A stretch of DNA of 64,000 nucleotides from Pseudomonas sp. Irchel s3f7 (GTDB lineage Bacteria; Pseudomonadota; Gammaproteobacteria; Pseudomonadales; Pseudomonadaceae). The notes under the pieces are model-generated. The model was given only the letters and a program-made list of their open reading frames with translations, ran no database searches and was not told the origin of the DNA. The stretch's first letter is position 1. Each line of letters begins with the position of its first letter. The DNA lies in contig NZ_FYDO01000014.1 of the NCBI RefSeq assembly GCF_900187615.1, positions 75,197-139,196 of the forward strand. The letters are read 5' to 3'. Made by a program: the position numbers and the translations under genes. This document shows positions 16,321 to 26,416 of the stretch, one piece after another.

Positions 16321-16424
16321 CTGTGGCGAGGGAGCTTGCTCCCGTTGGGTCGCGAAGCGGCCCCTCTTTATCAAAAGAATGGGACTGCTGCGCAGTCCAA
16401 CGGGAGCAAGCTCCCTCGCCACAG
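16321..16424. repeat. paired inverted repeat after fruA
   Basis: The outer arms CTGTGGCGAGGGAGCTTGCT and AGCAAGCTCCCTCGCCACAG are perfect complements, about 60 bases apart, with an extra inner pair (GACTGCTGCGCAGTC). This is a distinct REP family from the GAGCGAGC type elsewhere in the window. It probably ends or protects the fruBKA transcript. Confidence 0.8.
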
Positions 16425-16491
16425 AGTTCGGTTCCTGTCACCTCTACTTCATCCAGCCATGCTTTAGTTTTTCCATTTCAGGGAGAACACC

Positions 16492-18033
16492 ATGAGCGAA
16501 TTCGATCCCGGGCGTCGCCGGGTCATGCAAGCGGTTGGTGCCGGATTGCTGTTGCCGGGGCTGGCGCCGGCGGTGATTGCGTCGGTCAAGGATCGGCCGC
16601 AACTCACGGATGGCGTGCAGTCCGGTGACCTTTTGGGCGACCGGGCGATTATCTGGAGTCGCAGCGACCGTCCTGCGCGGATGGTGGTCGAGTGGGACAC
16701 CCGCAGCGTGTTCACCAACCCCCGACGATTCGTCTCTCCCCTGGCCGATGCCCGCACTGATTTCACCGCCCGGGTCGAACTCACCGGGCTGCCCGCCGAT
16801 CAGGCGATTTTCTATCGTGTGCAGTTTGAAGATGCCCAGACCGGCGTGACCAGTGAGCCCTGGTTCGGTCACTTGCGCAGTGTGCCGCAGACCCGCCGCG
16901 ACATCCGTTTTGTCTGGAGCGGCGATACCGTCGGCCAAGGCTTCGGCATCAACCCGGACATTGGCGGCATGCGCATTTATGAAGCCATGCGTCGGCGCCT
17001 GCCGGACTTTTTTATCCACAGCGGTGACAGCATTTACGCCGACGGTCCCGTGCCAGCTCAGCTCACCACCGAAAGCGGCCGGGTGTGGCGCAACATCACC
17101 ACCGAGGCCAAGAGCAAAGTGGCTGAGACCGTGGATGATTACCGTGGCAATTATCGCTACAACCTGATGGACGAAAACATCCGTCGTTTCAACGCCGAGG
17201 TCCCGCAGATCTGGCAGTGGGATGACCATGAAGTGGTGAACAACTGGTCGCCGGGAAAACAACTGGACGCGCGCTACCTGAGTAAAGATATCCACAGCCT
17301 GGTGGGCCGTGCACGTCAGGCCTGGCTCGAATATGCACCGATGCGGTTGCAGAGTGCTGATGGTGGCGGGCGGATGTATCGTCAGCTCGGTTACGGGCCG
17401 CTGCTTGATGTGTTCGTGCTCGACATGCGCAGTTATCGCGGTGCCAATGACGACAATCTCGGTGCTGCAAAACCGTTCCTTGGGCGCGAGCAACTGGACT
17501 GGCTGAAGACGTCGCTCAAAGCGTCGAAAGCCCAATGGAAAATCATCGCCGCCGACATGCCGATTGGCCTGGGTGTGGGCGACGGAGAAGTCAGCCCCGG
17601 TGTGCCGCGCTGGGAAGCGGTGGCCAATGGTGATCCCGGACCGGCCCAGGGACGAGAGCTGGAGGTCGCTGAACTGCTCGGTTTTCTGCGGGCGCAGCAA
17701 GTGCGCAATTTTGTGTTCATTACGGCGGATGTGCATTACTGCGCGGCGCATCATTACCATCCGGACAGGGCCGCGTTTCAGGATTTCGAACCGTTCTGGG
17801 AGTTCGTTGCCGGACCGCTGAATGCCGGCAGTTTCGGGCCTGATGCGCTGGATAAAACCTTCGGCCCGGAGGTCGTGTTCGAGAAGGCGGCGCCAGTGCA
17901 AAACGCCTCGCCGTTTGCCGGGTTTCAGTTTTTTGGCGAGGTGAACATTGACGGGCAAACAGGGGAGTTGAGTGTGGTGTTGCGGGATCTGGATGGGGTG
18001 TCGGTGTTCGAGCAGAAGCTACAACCGGTTTGA
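16492..18033 (+). CDS. PhoD-like alkaline phosphatase/phosphodiesterase
   Basis: The 513-residue protein starts with a twin-arginine leader (RRRVMQAVGAGLLLPGLAPAV), so it should be exported folded by Tat. An N-terminal PhoD domain (GVQSGDLLGDRAIIWSRSDR) is followed by a metallophosphatase core with VWSGDTVGQGFGINPD, FFIHSGDSIYADGP, QWDDHEVVNNW and FITADVHYCAAHHY. PhoD enzymes hydrolyse phosphate mono- and diesters using Fe/Ca. The distance from classical PhoD is not measurable here, so the substrate is open. A weak Pho-box-like sequence precedes it (16435-16452). Confidence 0.88.
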   Translation: MSEFDPGRRRVMQAVGAGLLLPGLAPAVIASVKDRPQLTDGVQSGDLLGDRAIIWSRSDRPARMVVEWDTRSVFTNPRRFVSPLADARTDFTARVELTGLPADQAIFYRVQFEDAQTGVTSEPWFGHLRSVPQTRRDIRFVWSGDTVGQGFGINPDIGGMRIYEAMRRRLPDFFIHSGDSIYADGPVPAQLTTESGRVWRNITTEAKSKVAETVDDYRGNYRYNLMDENIRRFNAEVPQIWQWDDHEVVNNWSPGKQLDARYLSKDIHSLVGRARQAWLEYAPMRLQSADGGGRMYRQLGYGPLLDVFVLDMRSYRGANDDNLGAAKPFLGREQLDWLKTSLKASKAQWKIIAADMPIGLGVGDGEVSPGVPRWEAVANGDPGPAQGRELEVAELLGFLRAQQVRNFVFITADVHYCAAHHYHPDRAAFQDFEPFWEFVAGPLNAGSFGPDALDKTFGPEVVFEKAAPVQNASPFAGFQFFGEVNIDGQTGELSVVLRDLDGVSVFEQKLQPV

Positions 18034-18048
18034 TTAACCCTTGAATCC

Positions 18049-18139
18049 CTGTAGGCGCGAGCCTGCTCGCGAAGGCGTCGTGTCAGTCAACATCATCGTT
18101 GCTGACATTCCGCTTTCGCGAGCAGGCTCGCTCCTACAG
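18049..18139. repeat. REP pair between phoD-like gene and piuB
   Basis: CTGTAGGCGCGAGCCTGCTCGCGAA and a matching GCGAGCAGGCTCGCTCCTACAG face each other around a 40-base loop. This is the commonest repeat family in the window (also at 20814, 30430, 32505, 32664, 51241 and 54010). It sits between convergent genes. Confidence 0.85.
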
Positions 18140-18153
18140 TGGGATGCGGTGAA

Positions 18154-20682
18154 TCAGTAGACGTCGCGGCGGTAGCGGCCTTGTTCTATCAGCCGTTCGA
18201 CTTCGGCGGCGCCAAGTAGGTCGTTGAGCACCTGATCCACGCCTGACGCCATGCCCTGAAGGCTGCCGCAGATGTAGATCACCGCACCGTCCGCCAGCCA
18301 TTGTTTCAACTCGTCGGCCGACTCGCGCAGGCGATCCTGTACGTAGATTTTTTCGGCCTGGTCGCGGGAAAACGCCAGGTCGAGGCGTTCGATGTCCCCG
18401 GCAATCAACCATTCTTCCAGCTCATCGCGGCACAGGTAATCGTGTTCGCGATGGCGCTCTCCAAACAGCAGCCACTGGCGCTGCTGACCATCGGCAATCC
18501 GCGCCTTGAGCAGGCTGCGCAACCCGGCGAGTCCGGTGCCATTGCCCAGCAGAATCATCGGCACCGGTTCGGCCGGCAGATGGAAGCCGCTGTTGCGGCG
18601 CACGCGCAGGCTGATCGCGCTGCCTACCGGAGCGTGTTCGGTCAGCCAGCCCGAGCCGACGCCGAGGTTGCCATCGGCATGCACTTCCTGACGCACGATC
18701 AACTCCAGCACACCATCGGCCGGGATCGAGGCGATTGAGTATTCGCGCATGGCCAGCGGCACCAGGGCATCGGCCAGCGCTTGCGCGTGCAGGCCGACCA
18801 GATGGGTGCGGTTTTCCGGCAGTTGGCGACTGGCCAGAGCCTGTTCGAGGGTTTCCTCCAGGCCGTTGATCCGCACCTTGGTTTCACCGTGAATGCCCAG
18901 ACCATCAAGGAAGTGCTCGATGGCCCACAGGCAATTGCGCGGCATCACTTCGACGAGGTCGCCCGCCAGCCAGCTGCTGGTGGAGGGCGGTTTGAGGCCC
19001 AGCAGGTACACCGGCGAACCACTGCTGTCCGGGTTGAGCAGATCGCGGCGGGTCAGGGTCCAGTTGTCGTAGCTTGGCGCTTGCCAGGTATCCACCGGTG
19101 CCTGACCGGTCAGTTGGCCCAGTTGCTGCTGCCAGTGACGCAGGGCGTAAGGATCGCCGCTGTCGACTTCCACCGGGGCGAACAGCGTCTTGCCGCCGTG
19201 TTCACCGAGCCAGCTGTGCAAGCGTTTGGCGAAACCGCAGAAGTGCTGATATTGACGGTCGCCCAGTCCGAGGACGGCATAGTTAAGGCGGCCAAGGCTA
19301 GGCGTGCGGCCCAGCACTTTGCGTTCGAACCCGCGGGCGCTGTCCGGTGCTTCGCCGTCGCCGAAGGTGCTGACCACGAACAGCGCATTGTCCGAATCAT
19401 GCAAATCCTGCTCGCTGATGTCGGCCAGTGGCTGCACCTTCACCGGTAAACCGGCGGCCTGCAATTGCCCGGCGGTTTGCCACGCCAGTTGTTCGGCAAA
19501 ACCGCTCTGGCTGGCGAAACCGATCAGCCAGGCCGACCCATCGCTGCCCGTTTGCACGAGACCGCTGCGAGCGTCCTTGATCTGGCGTTTCTTGCGGCGG
19601 CGATCGAGGTACAACAGCCAGCCAGTGACGAAGAACAGCGGCATGGTCAGGGAGGTGATCATCAGGAGGATGCGCCCGACAATGCCGAAGTAGCTGCCGA
19701 CGTGCAGCGCGTAGATGCTGGTCAGCAGTTGTGCCTTGAAACTCTTGTCGCTGTAGCGCTCCACTCGCTTGACCACGCCGGTGGCCGGGTCGAGGGTGAT
19801 CTGGTTGAGCGCACGGTCATGAGGCGAAGTGCTCAGCAGGTAGTAAACCGTCGCAGGTTGGCCGGCCACGGGTGGCATGCGCACGTTGTAGGAACTGAGT
19901 TGCGGACCGGCGGCGCTGTAGATGCTGCTCCACATTGCTGCGTAATCGGCGGTCGGTGCCGGACCGCTTGGCCCGGGACCGCGTCCGCCGCGAACGCGTT
20001 CGTTCTGCGGCGAATCGGAGAGCAAGCGGGTCAGGCCCTTGTTGTACCACTCATAAGACCAGGTCAACCCGGTCAGCGCCGCCAGAAGGTAAAACACCAG
20101 GCACCACGTACCGGCGACCGAGTGCAGGTCCCAGTTGAAGCTGCGGCCCTTTTTCTTCCAGTCCAGGGTCAGCCAGGTGCGCCAGCTTTTCCACTGGCGC
20201 GGCCAGCGCAGGTAGAGACCGGACAGGCAGAAAAACACCAGAATCAGCGTGCAGGCACCGGTGATCTGCCGCCCGGTGTCACCCATGGCGAGGAAGCGGT
20301 GCAGGCGCAGCATCAGGCCGAAGAAGTCCTGGCCGGTGGCATCGCCCAGGAACTCGGCGGTGTACGGGTTGAAGTAGCGCATCTCGCCGCGGCGTTCACC
20401 CGGTGGCGGGGTGAAGAACACTTTGGCGGCATTGCCACTGTCGGTTTCCACCGTGAGCATCGAGACTTTCTTGCCGGAGGCGGCTTCGATTCTCTCTACC
20501 AGTTCGGCGGGCGGCAGTACGCCAGCCACCGTTTTTTCGACCTGCAACACAGAGGGGTTGAGTACGCTCAGGATTTCATCCTGAAACGACACGCTCGCCC
20601 CGGTGATACCCATCAGGGCCAGGACCAACCCGGCGCTGATGCCGAAAAACCAGTGCAACTGGAACAGGGTTTTCTTCAACAC
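18154..20682 (-). CDS. piuB: PepSY-membrane/flavodoxin/FNR-type reductase, PiuB-like
   Basis: This inner-membrane reductase is thought to reduce ferric siderophore iron after uptake. The 842 residues begin with a PepSY-associated membrane region (segments near 10-30, 135-160, 205-225 and 335-360). A flavodoxin-like domain follows (about 385-530, [26 protein letters not shown]), then a CysJ/FNR-type FAD/NADPH domain (about 550-842: [36 protein letters not shown]). Gene order with the TonB receptor matches the recalled P. aeruginosa PA4513-PA4514. It reads leftward after piuA, separated from it by a terminator and a REP pair. Confidence 0.85.
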   Translation of the reverse strand: MLKKTLFQLHWFFGISAGLVLALMGITGASVSFQDEILSVLNPSVLQVEKTVAGVLPPAELVERIEAASGKKVSMLTVETDSGNAAKVFFTPPPGERRGEMRYFNPYTAEFLGDATGQDFFGLMLRLHRFLAMGDTGRQITGACTLILVFFCLSGLYLRWPRQWKSWRTWLTLDWKKKGRSFNWDLHSVAGTWCLVFYLLAALTGLTWSYEWYNKGLTRLLSDSPQNERVRGGRGPGPSGPAPTADYAAMWSSIYSAAGPQLSSYNVRMPPVAGQPATVYYLLSTSPHDRALNQITLDPATGVVKRVERYSDKSFKAQLLTSIYALHVGSYFGIVGRILLMITSLTMPLFFVTGWLLYLDRRRKKRQIKDARSGLVQTGSDGSAWLIGFASQSGFAEQLAWQTAGQLQAAGLPVKVQPLADISEQDLHDSDNALFVVSTFGDGEAPDSARGFERKVLGRTPSLGRLNYAVLGLGDRQYQHFCGFAKRLHSWLGEHGGKTLFAPVEVDSGDPYALRHWQQQLGQLTGQAPVDTWQAPSYDNWTLTRRDLLNPDSSGSPVYLLGLKPPSTSSWLAGDLVEVMPRNCLWAIEHFLDGLGIHGETKVRINGLEETLEQALASRQLPENRTHLVGLHAQALADALVPLAMREYSIASIPADGVLELIVRQEVHADGNLGVGSGWLTEHAPVGSAISLRVRRNSGFHLPAEPVPMILLGNGTGLAGLRSLLKARIADGQQRQWLLFGERHREHDYLCRDELEEWLIAGDIERLDLAFSRDQAEKIYVQDRLRESADELKQWLADGAVIYICGSLQGMASGVDQVLNDLLGAAEVERLIEQGRYRRDVY

Positions 20683-20765
20683 GTCACTCGCCTTGTTCGT
20701 TCGAAATTGTCATCACGGCGCGCATTATGCCGTGGGGTTGTCGAGAAGCATTCTTTTTTACGTAC

Positions 20766-20796
20766 AAAAGCCCCGCTCATCTGGATGAACGGGGCC
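20766..20796 (-). terminator. terminator downstream of piuA
   Basis: On the minus strand GGCCCCG-TTCATC and GATGAG-CGGGGC pair with one internal mismatch and are followed by TTTTG. It separates piuA from piuB. Confidence 0.8.
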
Positions 20797-20813
20797 TGGT
20801 CCAACACCAACTA

Positions 20814-20913
20814 TGTAGGAGCGAGCTTGCTCGCGAAAAACTCGAGAACGACGCGGGGTGTCAGGCTAGGCGCGTTATCGTTGACGACCATCGCGAGCAG
20901 GCTCGCTCCTACA
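20814..20913. repeat. REP pair between piuB and piuA
   Basis: TGTAGGAGCGAGCTTGCTCGCGA and TCGCGAGCAGGCTCGCTCCTACA are inverted around about 54 bases. It ends four bases before the piuA stop codon and belongs to the common GAGCGAGC family. Confidence 0.85.
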
Positions 20914-20917
20914 TTGA

Positions 20918-23242
20918 TCAGAAGTGGAAGTTGGTGCTCAGCAGCGCGGTACGACCGGCCGCCTGGTTGGCGAAGTGAGTCGAGAACGCCTTGTCGTAGT
21001 AGGTTTCGTCGGTCAGGTTCTGCACGTTCAGTTGCAGGTCGACGTTTTTGGTCAGCTTGTAAGCCGCCATCGCGTCGTAGCGAACGTAGGATTCGACCAT
21101 GGTGGTGTTGGCGGCACTGCCGAATACGTCGTCGACATAGAACGCACCGCCACCGAGGGTCAGCTTCGGCGTGACTTGATAAGTCGTCCACAGGCTGGCG
21201 CTGTTTTTCGGTGTGTTCGGCAGTTCGTTACCGTCGTTGGCTTTGTTGGCCGGCATGTCGCCGCCGTCAACTTGCTCGCTGTCCATGTAGGCGTAACCGG
21301 CGAAGACCTGCCATTTGTCGGTGAGCTTGCCGCTGGCCGACAGTTCGAAACCTTGAACGCGGGTTTTGCCGACGTTTTCGTACGTGGTGGTGTTGGTTTG
21401 CACACGAGCGTTGTCTTTCTCGGTGCGGAAGATGTCAGCGGTCAGCGACAGACGATCATTCAGCAGATCCCACTTGGTACCGATTTCGTAGTTCTTGGTG
21501 GTTTCCGGCTCCATGTCGCTGCCCAGCAAGTTGCCGTTGCGATCAGGGGTGCCGCCCAGCGGGTTGCCGTCCTGGCCTTCGCCGAGGGTTGCGCCCGGTG
21601 GCGTTGCCGACGTCGCGTAGGACGCATAGATGCTGCCGTTTTCGGCTGGTTTGTAGACCACACCGAATTGACCGGTGACGAACTCGCTGACGTCATCGCC
21701 CTTGGAGGTCGTGGTGCCTGCGGCGTTGTAGGTCTTGTAGTCGGTGTCGAAATGGTCGTAGCGCAGGCCCATGTTCACCAGCCACTGTTCGGACAAGGTC
21801 AGGGTGTCGAACACGTACAGCGCGTAGGTTTTACCCGTGGTGTCGGTGCCGGCGTAGTTGCGTGTAATCGAACCGTTCCATGGGTCGTTCGGGTTCGGGT
21901 TGGACAGCGAGGTGCAGTTGTAACCGCTTGGCGCACCGATCTGCGCCGGATTGCAGGTATTGGTCGCCGCAGCGGTTCTTGGCGTGGTGTCGGTGTTGAC
22001 GGTGTACGAAGACTTCTGGCTTTCCTCGCGGCTCAACTCGATACCGGTGGCGAAGCTGTTCTTGAACCCGGCGATGTAGACGTCACCAAACAGGTCGGTC
22101 TGGTTGGTCGTCGTTTCGGTGTTGCTGACACGGGTGTTGGCCCGGCGCCAGACGCTGCCGTTGTTGACGTTGCCCTTGCTGTCGTCCGGCTGGGTCAGGA
22201 TGTAGTCCTGCATGCTGTTGCCGTGACGCAGGGTGTTCTTGACGGTCAGCGCGTCGTTCAGGTCGTGCTCGACGGCGATGGTCGCGGTGTCGGTGCGGCC
22301 CTTGCGGAAATCGCGGTCGTTCAAGCCGTAGAAGTTGCTGCTGTCGCCACCGTCGTTCGGCTTGTCCGGGTTGGACTTGGTGCGCGCTGCCGAACCTGCA
22401 GTCGGGATCGAGTACGGAATGCCCGAGTCCGGGGTGTCGTTGCTCTCGAGATGGTAGTAATCGAGGTTGACGCGGGTGGCGGTGCCCAGGCCGAAGGCCA
22501 GGGATGGCGCGATGCCCCAGCGGTCGTAATCGACGCTTTCACGGCCGGCGACGTTGCTTTCGTGGCTCATCAGGTTCAGACGGCCAGCGGCGGTGTCGGT
22601 GAACTGGTAGTTGCCGTCGAAGGTGTAGCGCTGGGTCTGGTCGGAACCCCAGGTGAAGCCACCGTCAAGCGAATCGCCCAGGTGCGCTTTTTTGCTCACC
22701 AGGTTGATGCTGCCGCCAGCAGCGCCACGACCGCCGATAGCGGAGTTCGGGCCTTTGCTGACTTCGATCGATTCCACGGCGAAGATCTCGCGGCTCTGCG
22801 AACCGGTATCGCGCACGCCGTCCAGATAAGTATCGCCCTGGGCGTCGAAGCCGCGAATGAACGGACGGTCGCCCTGTGGGTTACCGCCTTCACCGGCGCC
22901 GAAGGTGATGCCTGGAATGGTGCGCAGGGCGTCCTGCATGTTCATGGCGCCGGTGTCTTTCAACACTTGTTGCGGAATGACAGTGACCGAGCGCGGTGTG
23001 TCCACCAGCGGTGCGGTGTACTTGGGCGAGGAGGCTTTCTCAACGTTGTAGGAAGTCTCGTCCTGAGCTTCGCCGGTGATGGCGGTAGCGCCCAGGGAAA
23101 TCACGTTATCCGGAGCTTTTTCGTCGGCCTTTTCCGCCGCGAAAACCATGTGTCCCGCCGAACCGGCAGTAATTGCCATGCCGATGGCCGATGCGAGCAA
23201 ACGTGGTGAACTGACCGGTACTTGTGGTTGTGAACGTGACAT
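20918..23242 (-). CDS. piuA: TonB-dependent catecholate-type siderophore receptor PiuA
   Basis: This outer-membrane gated barrel takes up ferric catecholate siderophores; PiuA in P. aeruginosa also admits siderophore-linked beta-lactams. The start at 23242 gives 774 residues and a GGAGGGG-type ribosome binding site. A signal region (about 1-37, with an unusually long hydrophilic start) is followed by a plug domain ([56 protein letters not shown]-type [12 protein letters not shown]). The beta-barrel ends in aromatic F-H-F. The plug resembles E. coli Fiu. It is divergent from piuC with 208 bases between them; Fur control is expected but I could not place a clear Fur box. Confidence 0.93.
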   Translation of the reverse strand: MSRSQPQVPVSSPRLLASAIGMAITAGSAGHMVFAAEKADEKAPDNVISLGATAITGEAQDETSYNVEKASSPKYTAPLVDTPRSVTVIPQQVLKDTGAMNMQDALRTIPGITFGAGEGGNPQGDRPFIRGFDAQGDTYLDGVRDTGSQSREIFAVESIEVSKGPNSAIGGRGAAGGSINLVSKKAHLGDSLDGGFTWGSDQTQRYTFDGNYQFTDTAAGRLNLMSHESNVAGRESVDYDRWGIAPSLAFGLGTATRVNLDYYHLESNDTPDSGIPYSIPTAGSAARTKSNPDKPNDGGDSSNFYGLNDRDFRKGRTDTATIAVEHDLNDALTVKNTLRHGNSMQDYILTQPDDSKGNVNNGSVWRRANTRVSNTETTTNQTDLFGDVYIAGFKNSFATGIELSREESQKSSYTVNTDTTPRTAAATNTCNPAQIGAPSGYNCTSLSNPNPNDPWNGSITRNYAGTDTTGKTYALYVFDTLTLSEQWLVNMGLRYDHFDTDYKTYNAAGTTTSKGDDVSEFVTGQFGVVYKPAENGSIYASYATSATPPGATLGEGQDGNPLGGTPDRNGNLLGSDMEPETTKNYEIGTKWDLLNDRLSLTADIFRTEKDNARVQTNTTTYENVGKTRVQGFELSASGKLTDKWQVFAGYAYMDSEQVDGGDMPANKANDGNELPNTPKNSASLWTTYQVTPKLTLGGGAFYVDDVFGSAANTTMVESYVRYDAMAAYKLTKNVDLQLNVQNLTDETYYDKAFSTHFANQAAGRTALLSTNFHF

Positions 23243-23450
23243 TTGGACTTCCCCTCCCCAAGGATTTGAGGCGGCGGAATATAGGGTAAACACGTATTTG
23301 TATCAATTGCGAAACATTACTATTCGTACTGAATTTACATTCTTTACAATTTACCCTTACGGTTTTTACTACTTCATTCGTCTGGCGGGTTTTACACGGG
23401 CAATAAGAATCAATACCATTGCCGTCCCTTTGCCATCTGGTGTCGTTGTC

Positions 23451-24131
23451 ATGTTGCTGCACATACCCGGCCTGTTCGAAAAAGACGAAGTACAGCGCAT
23501 TCGCGAAGCGCTGGAGCAGGCTGATTGGGCGGATGGCAAGATCACGGCGGGCTTTCAGTCGGCCAAGGCCAAGCACAATCTCCAGTTGCCGGAAAACCAC
23601 CCTCTGGCCAAGGAAATCGGTGCGGCCATGCTGGAGCGGCTGTGGAAAAGTCCGCTGTTCATGTCAGCGGCGCTGCCACACAAAGTCTTTCCTCCGTTGC
23701 TGAACTGTTACACAGCCGGCGGCAGTTTCGACTTCCACATCGATAACGCCGTGCGTCAGCCCAAGGGCAGTATGGAGCGGGTGCGCACCGACCTCTCGGC
23801 CACGTTGTTCTTCAGCGAGCCCGAGGACTACGACGGCGGCGAACTGGAAATCCAGGACACTTTCGGCACCCAGCGGGTGAAGTTGCCGGCGGGTGACATG
23901 GTTCTGTACCCCGGCACCAGTCTGCACAAGGTCAATGCCGTCACGCACGGAACGCGATACGCCTCGTTCTTCTGGACCCAAAGCCTGGTGCGTGAAGACA
24001 GCCAGCGTGCACTGTTGTTCGAGATGGACGGCGCGATCCAGCAACTGACCCGGGACCTGCCGGATCACCCCTCGCTGATCCGCCTCACCGGCACTTATCA
24101 CAACCTGTTGCGTCGCTGGGTCGAGGTGTAA
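23451..24131 (+). CDS. piuC: Fe(II)/2-oxoglutarate PKHD-type dioxygenase PiuC
   Basis: This cytosolic prolyl-4-hydroxylase-like dioxygenase is linked to iron-siderophore uptake; its substrate is unknown. The 226 residues carry the metal triad His96-X-Asp98 (FHIDNAV) and His159 (SLHKVNAV), plus a 2-oxoglutarate-binding Arg in [29 protein letters not shown] is the typical barrel strand. The start at 23451 is chosen because it gives family length; the upstream frame runs through the piuA promoter. The piuA-piuC divergence matches P. aeruginosa PA4514-PA4515 as recalled. Confidence 0.94.
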   Translation: MLLHIPGLFEKDEVQRIREALEQADWADGKITAGFQSAKAKHNLQLPENHPLAKEIGAAMLERLWKSPLFMSAALPHKVFPPLLNCYTAGGSFDFHIDNAVRQPKGSMERVRTDLSATLFFSEPEDYDGGELEIQDTFGTQRVKLPAGDMVLYPGTSLHKVNAVTHGTRYASFFWTQSLVREDSQRALLFEMDGAIQQLTRDLPDHPSLIRLTGTYHNLLRRWVEV

Positions 24132-24902
24132 GTGGCGGACTTTCGGTTACGCCGCGAGGAAGTGCTCGACGGTGAGCGGCTCAAATCCATGCTCGACGAA
24201 AGCCCGGCGCGTGCAGCCCAGGCGATTCTGATCGCGGCTCGCGAAGACGTCCTCGATGCCCAGGCGCTGCTCGGGCAGATTCTGCTGGACGGGCAGGGCA
24301 TCGCTCAGGATCAGCCGCTGGCGGTGCGCTGGTTCGACATCGCTGCGCGTCGTGGGCATGTGATGGCGCGCAACATGCTCGGCCGTTGTCATGAGCATGG
24401 TTGGGGCTGTGCGGCTGATGTATCGTCAGCGGCCAGGCATTATCGACTGGCCGTCACCGCCGGGCTGGATTGGGCGATGTACAACTACGCCAATCTGCTG
24501 GCGACCGGGCGCGGGGTGGTTGAGGATCAGCTTCAAGCGCTGAGTCTCTATCGCCGCGCTGCCGAGTTGGGCCATGCAAAATCGATGAATCTGTTGGGAC
24601 GGTATCTGGAAGAAGGGCGGGTCTGCCCGAAGGATTTGAAAGCCGCGCATGACTGGTATCGGCGTTCGGCCGAGGGTGGTGACTTTCGTGGCCAGTTCAG
24701 TTTTGCAGCAGTGTTGGCGGATCAAGGGAATATCGACGAGGCATTGCAATGGCTGCGCAGGGCGCTGACCGGCGGCAATCTGAATTTCCTGCGGGTCGCG
24801 AGCAAAGCGTTGTTAAACGCAACCGATCCGCAAATTCGAGCGTTGGCACCGGCGTACGCCCAGCGCTCCGCCGAACTCGAACAGGGCATCAAACCTCTGT
24901 AG
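24132..24902 (+). CDS. Sel1-repeat (TPR-like) protein
   Basis: The GTG start follows the piuC stop with no gap, so it should be translated with piuC. The 256 residues are built of Sel1-like helical repeats of about 36 residues: DAQALLGQILLDGQGIAQDQ, ARNMLGRCHEHGWGCAADV, AMYNYANLLATGRGVVEDQ, SMNLLGRYLEEGRVCPKDL and GQFSFAAVLADQGNIDEAL. There is no signal peptide, so it is probably a cytosolic protein-interaction scaffold. It is the counterpart of recalled PA4516. Its stop codon TAG is supplied by the first bases of the downstream repeat. Confidence 0.88.
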   Translation: MADFRLRREEVLDGERLKSMLDESPARAAQAILIAAREDVLDAQALLGQILLDGQGIAQDQPLAVRWFDIAARRGHVMARNMLGRCHEHGWGCAADVSSAARHYRLAVTAGLDWAMYNYANLLATGRGVVEDQLQALSLYRRAAELGHAKSMNLLGRYLEEGRVCPKDLKAAHDWYRRSAEGGDFRGQFSFAAVLADQGNIDEALQWLRRALTGGNLNFLRVASKALLNATDPQIRALAPAYAQRSAELEQGIKPL

Positions 24903-24991
24903 GTGCCGGCTTGCTGGCGATTAACGGTCACGCGGCGCGGTGCATCTGGTTAACGGCGGTGCCTGGATCGCCAGCAAACCGGCTCCTACAG
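24897..24991. repeat. inverted repeat overlapping the end of the Sel1 gene
   Basis: CTGTAGGTGCCGGCTTGCTGGCGAT and ATCGCCAGCAAACCGGCTCCTACAG are inverted around about 45 bases. The first arm contains the stop codon of the upstream gene. Confidence 0.8.
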
Positions 24992-25001
24992 GGTCACCCA
25001 C

Positions 25002-25036
25002 AAAAAAGCCCATGACAGGTCATGGGCTTTTTGTTT
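25002..25036. terminator. bidirectional terminator between the Sel1 gene and speC
   Basis: AAAAAAGCCCATGAC and GTCATGGGCTTTTT pair around a short loop, with T-tracts on both strands, between convergent genes. Confidence 0.92.
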
Positions 25037-25048
25037 TCTACGCAGTTT

Positions 25049-26212
25049 TTACACGTAGAACGACTTCAGCGGCGGGAAGCCGTTGAATTCAACAGCGCTG
25101 TAGCTGGTGGTGTAGGCACCGGTCGACAGCCAGTACAGGCGATCACCGATGGCCAGGTTCAGCGGCAGGCCGTACTTGTAGTTTTCGTACATGATGTCGG
25201 CGCTGTCGCAGGTCGGGCCGGCGATGACCACTTCTTCCATCTCGCCTTTCTTCTCGGTCCAGATCGGGAACTTGATGGCTTCGTCCATGGTTTCGATCAG
25301 GCCGGAGAACTTGCCCACATCCGTGTACACCCAACGCTCGACGGCCGTACGGGATTTACGTGCAACCAGTACCACTTCGCTGACCAGGATGCCGGCGTTG
25401 GCGATCAGCGAACGGCCTGGTTCCAGGATGATTTCCGGCAGGTCGTCACCGAAGTCTTCCTTGAGGAAGCGGATGATTTCTTCGGCGTAGGTTTCCAGGC
25501 TGTTGGTGCGGGTGATGTAGTTGGCCGGGAAGCCGCCGCCCATGTTGATCAGCTTCAGGTGGATGCCGTCTTCTTCCTTCAGGCGTTCGAAGATCACTTT
25601 GACCTTGGCAATCGCCGCGTCCCAGACGCTGATGTCGCGCTGCTGCGAGCCAACGTGGAACGAGATGCCGTAAGGCACCAGGCCCAGGTCGCGGGCGAGG
25701 ATCAGCAGGTCCATGGCCATGTCGGTCTGGCAACCGAATTTGCGCGACAACGGCCAGTCAGCGGTGGTCGAGCCTTCGGTCAGGATGCGCACGTAGACTT
25801 TCGAGCCCGGCGCGGCCTTGGCGATGTTGCGCAGGTCGGCTTCGGAGTCGGTGGAAAACAGGCGCACGCCCTTCTCGTAGAAGTAGCGAATGTCCTTGGA
25901 TTTCTTGATGGTGTTGCCGTAGCTGATACGGTCGGCGCTGACGCCGCGATCCATTACTTTGTCCAGCTCATAGATCGAGGCGATGTCGAAGCTCGAGCCT
26001 TTCTCTTTGAGCAGGTCGATGATTTCAACGGCCGGGTTGGCCTTGACCGCGTAGTAGACCTTGGCGAATTCGAAACCGGCGCGCAGGTCGTCGTAGGCCT
26101 GGCTGATCATCGCGGTGTCGATCACCACGAACGGGGTTTCGTGCTTGTCGGCGAACGCCTTCATTTTGTCAAAAGTGGCGCGCGCGAAATAATCTTCGAC
26201 CTGAATCGACAT
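25049..26212 (-). CDS. speC: ornithine/lysine decarboxylase (putrescine synthesis)
   Basis: This is a eukaryotic-type (alanine-racemase fold) PLP decarboxylase that makes putrescine from ornithine in the cytosol. The start at 26212 gives 387 residues, equal to the recalled P. aeruginosa SpeC, with an AGGAG site upstream. The PLP lysine is Lys57 in YYAVKANP. Other landmarks are YGNTIKKSKDI, FHVGSQQRD, NMGGGFP, EPGRSLIANAG, and Cys335 in GPTCDSAD, which joins the active site across the dimer. The 5' leader carries a promoter, an intrinsic terminator and a short ORF (see 26240-26445), so attenuation is possible. Confidence 0.95.
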   Translation of the reverse strand: MSIQVEDYFARATFDKMKAFADKHETPFVVIDTAMISQAYDDLRAGFEFAKVYYAVKANPAVEIIDLLKEKGSSFDIASIYELDKVMDRGVSADRISYGNTIKKSKDIRYFYEKGVRLFSTDSEADLRNIAKAAPGSKVYVRILTEGSTTADWPLSRKFGCQTDMAMDLLILARDLGLVPYGISFHVGSQQRDISVWDAAIAKVKVIFERLKEEDGIHLKLINMGGGFPANYITRTNSLETYAEEIIRFLKEDFGDDLPEIILEPGRSLIANAGILVSEVVLVARKSRTAVERWVYTDVGKFSGLIETMDEAIKFPIWTEKKGEMEEVVIAGPTCDSADIMYENYKYGLPLNLAIGDRLYWLSTGAYTTSYSAVEFNGFPPLKSFYV

Positions 26213-26239
26213 ACTTGGGACTCCTAGTGGCAAACGTCG

Positions 26240-26401
26240 TTAATCAATGGGTGCAAATGAACGTCCTCCGTATCCCCACTTTGGTTCGCCTACTTCCCAA
26301 GGCATGTCGCCGAAAGCAAAAAGGCCATGGGAAGTGCTGCTTTTCCCTTGGCCTTGCTGTCTCGTCGTCAGTACTTGAGCCGGATGGATCGTTTCCAGCA
26401 T
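26240..26401 (-). CDS. possible leader peptide ORF upstream of speC
   Basis: An ATG at 26401 opens 53 codons (beginning MLETIHPAQVLTT, ending GGRSFAPID) that stop 27 bases before the speC start. The frame runs straight through the terminator hairpin at 26318-26360, so translating ribosomes would melt it. No convincing ribosome binding site is present and third-position GC is only about one half, below that of neighbouring genes. I do not recognise the peptide. It may be a chance frame or a regulatory uORF. Confidence 0.25.
   Translation of the reverse strand: MLETIHPAQVLTTRQQGQGKSSTSHGLFAFGDMPWEVGEPKWGYGGRSFAPID
26318..26360 (-). terminator. intrinsic terminator in the speC leader (possible attenuator)
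   Basis: On the minus strand AAGGCCAAGGGAA and TTCCCATGGCCTT form a 13-position stem with one mismatch, and TTTTTGCTTT follows. It faces toward speC and lies about 105 bases before the speC ATG. It ends either a small RNA of about 95 nt or a prematurely terminated speC leader. Confidence 0.7.
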
Positions 26402-26416
26402 GGACGTTCGGCGCGA

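Noticed and set aside
20924..23209. Very long open frame (761 codons) on the plus strand
   Set aside because: It is exactly antisense to the TonB receptor gene piuA, whose domains are unmistakable; long antisense frames are common in GC-rich DNA.
23281..23350. Fur box in the piuA-piuC intergenic region
   Set aside because: The region is AT-rich and Fur control is expected, but no stretch matches the GATAAT-repeat consensus well enough to mark a site.
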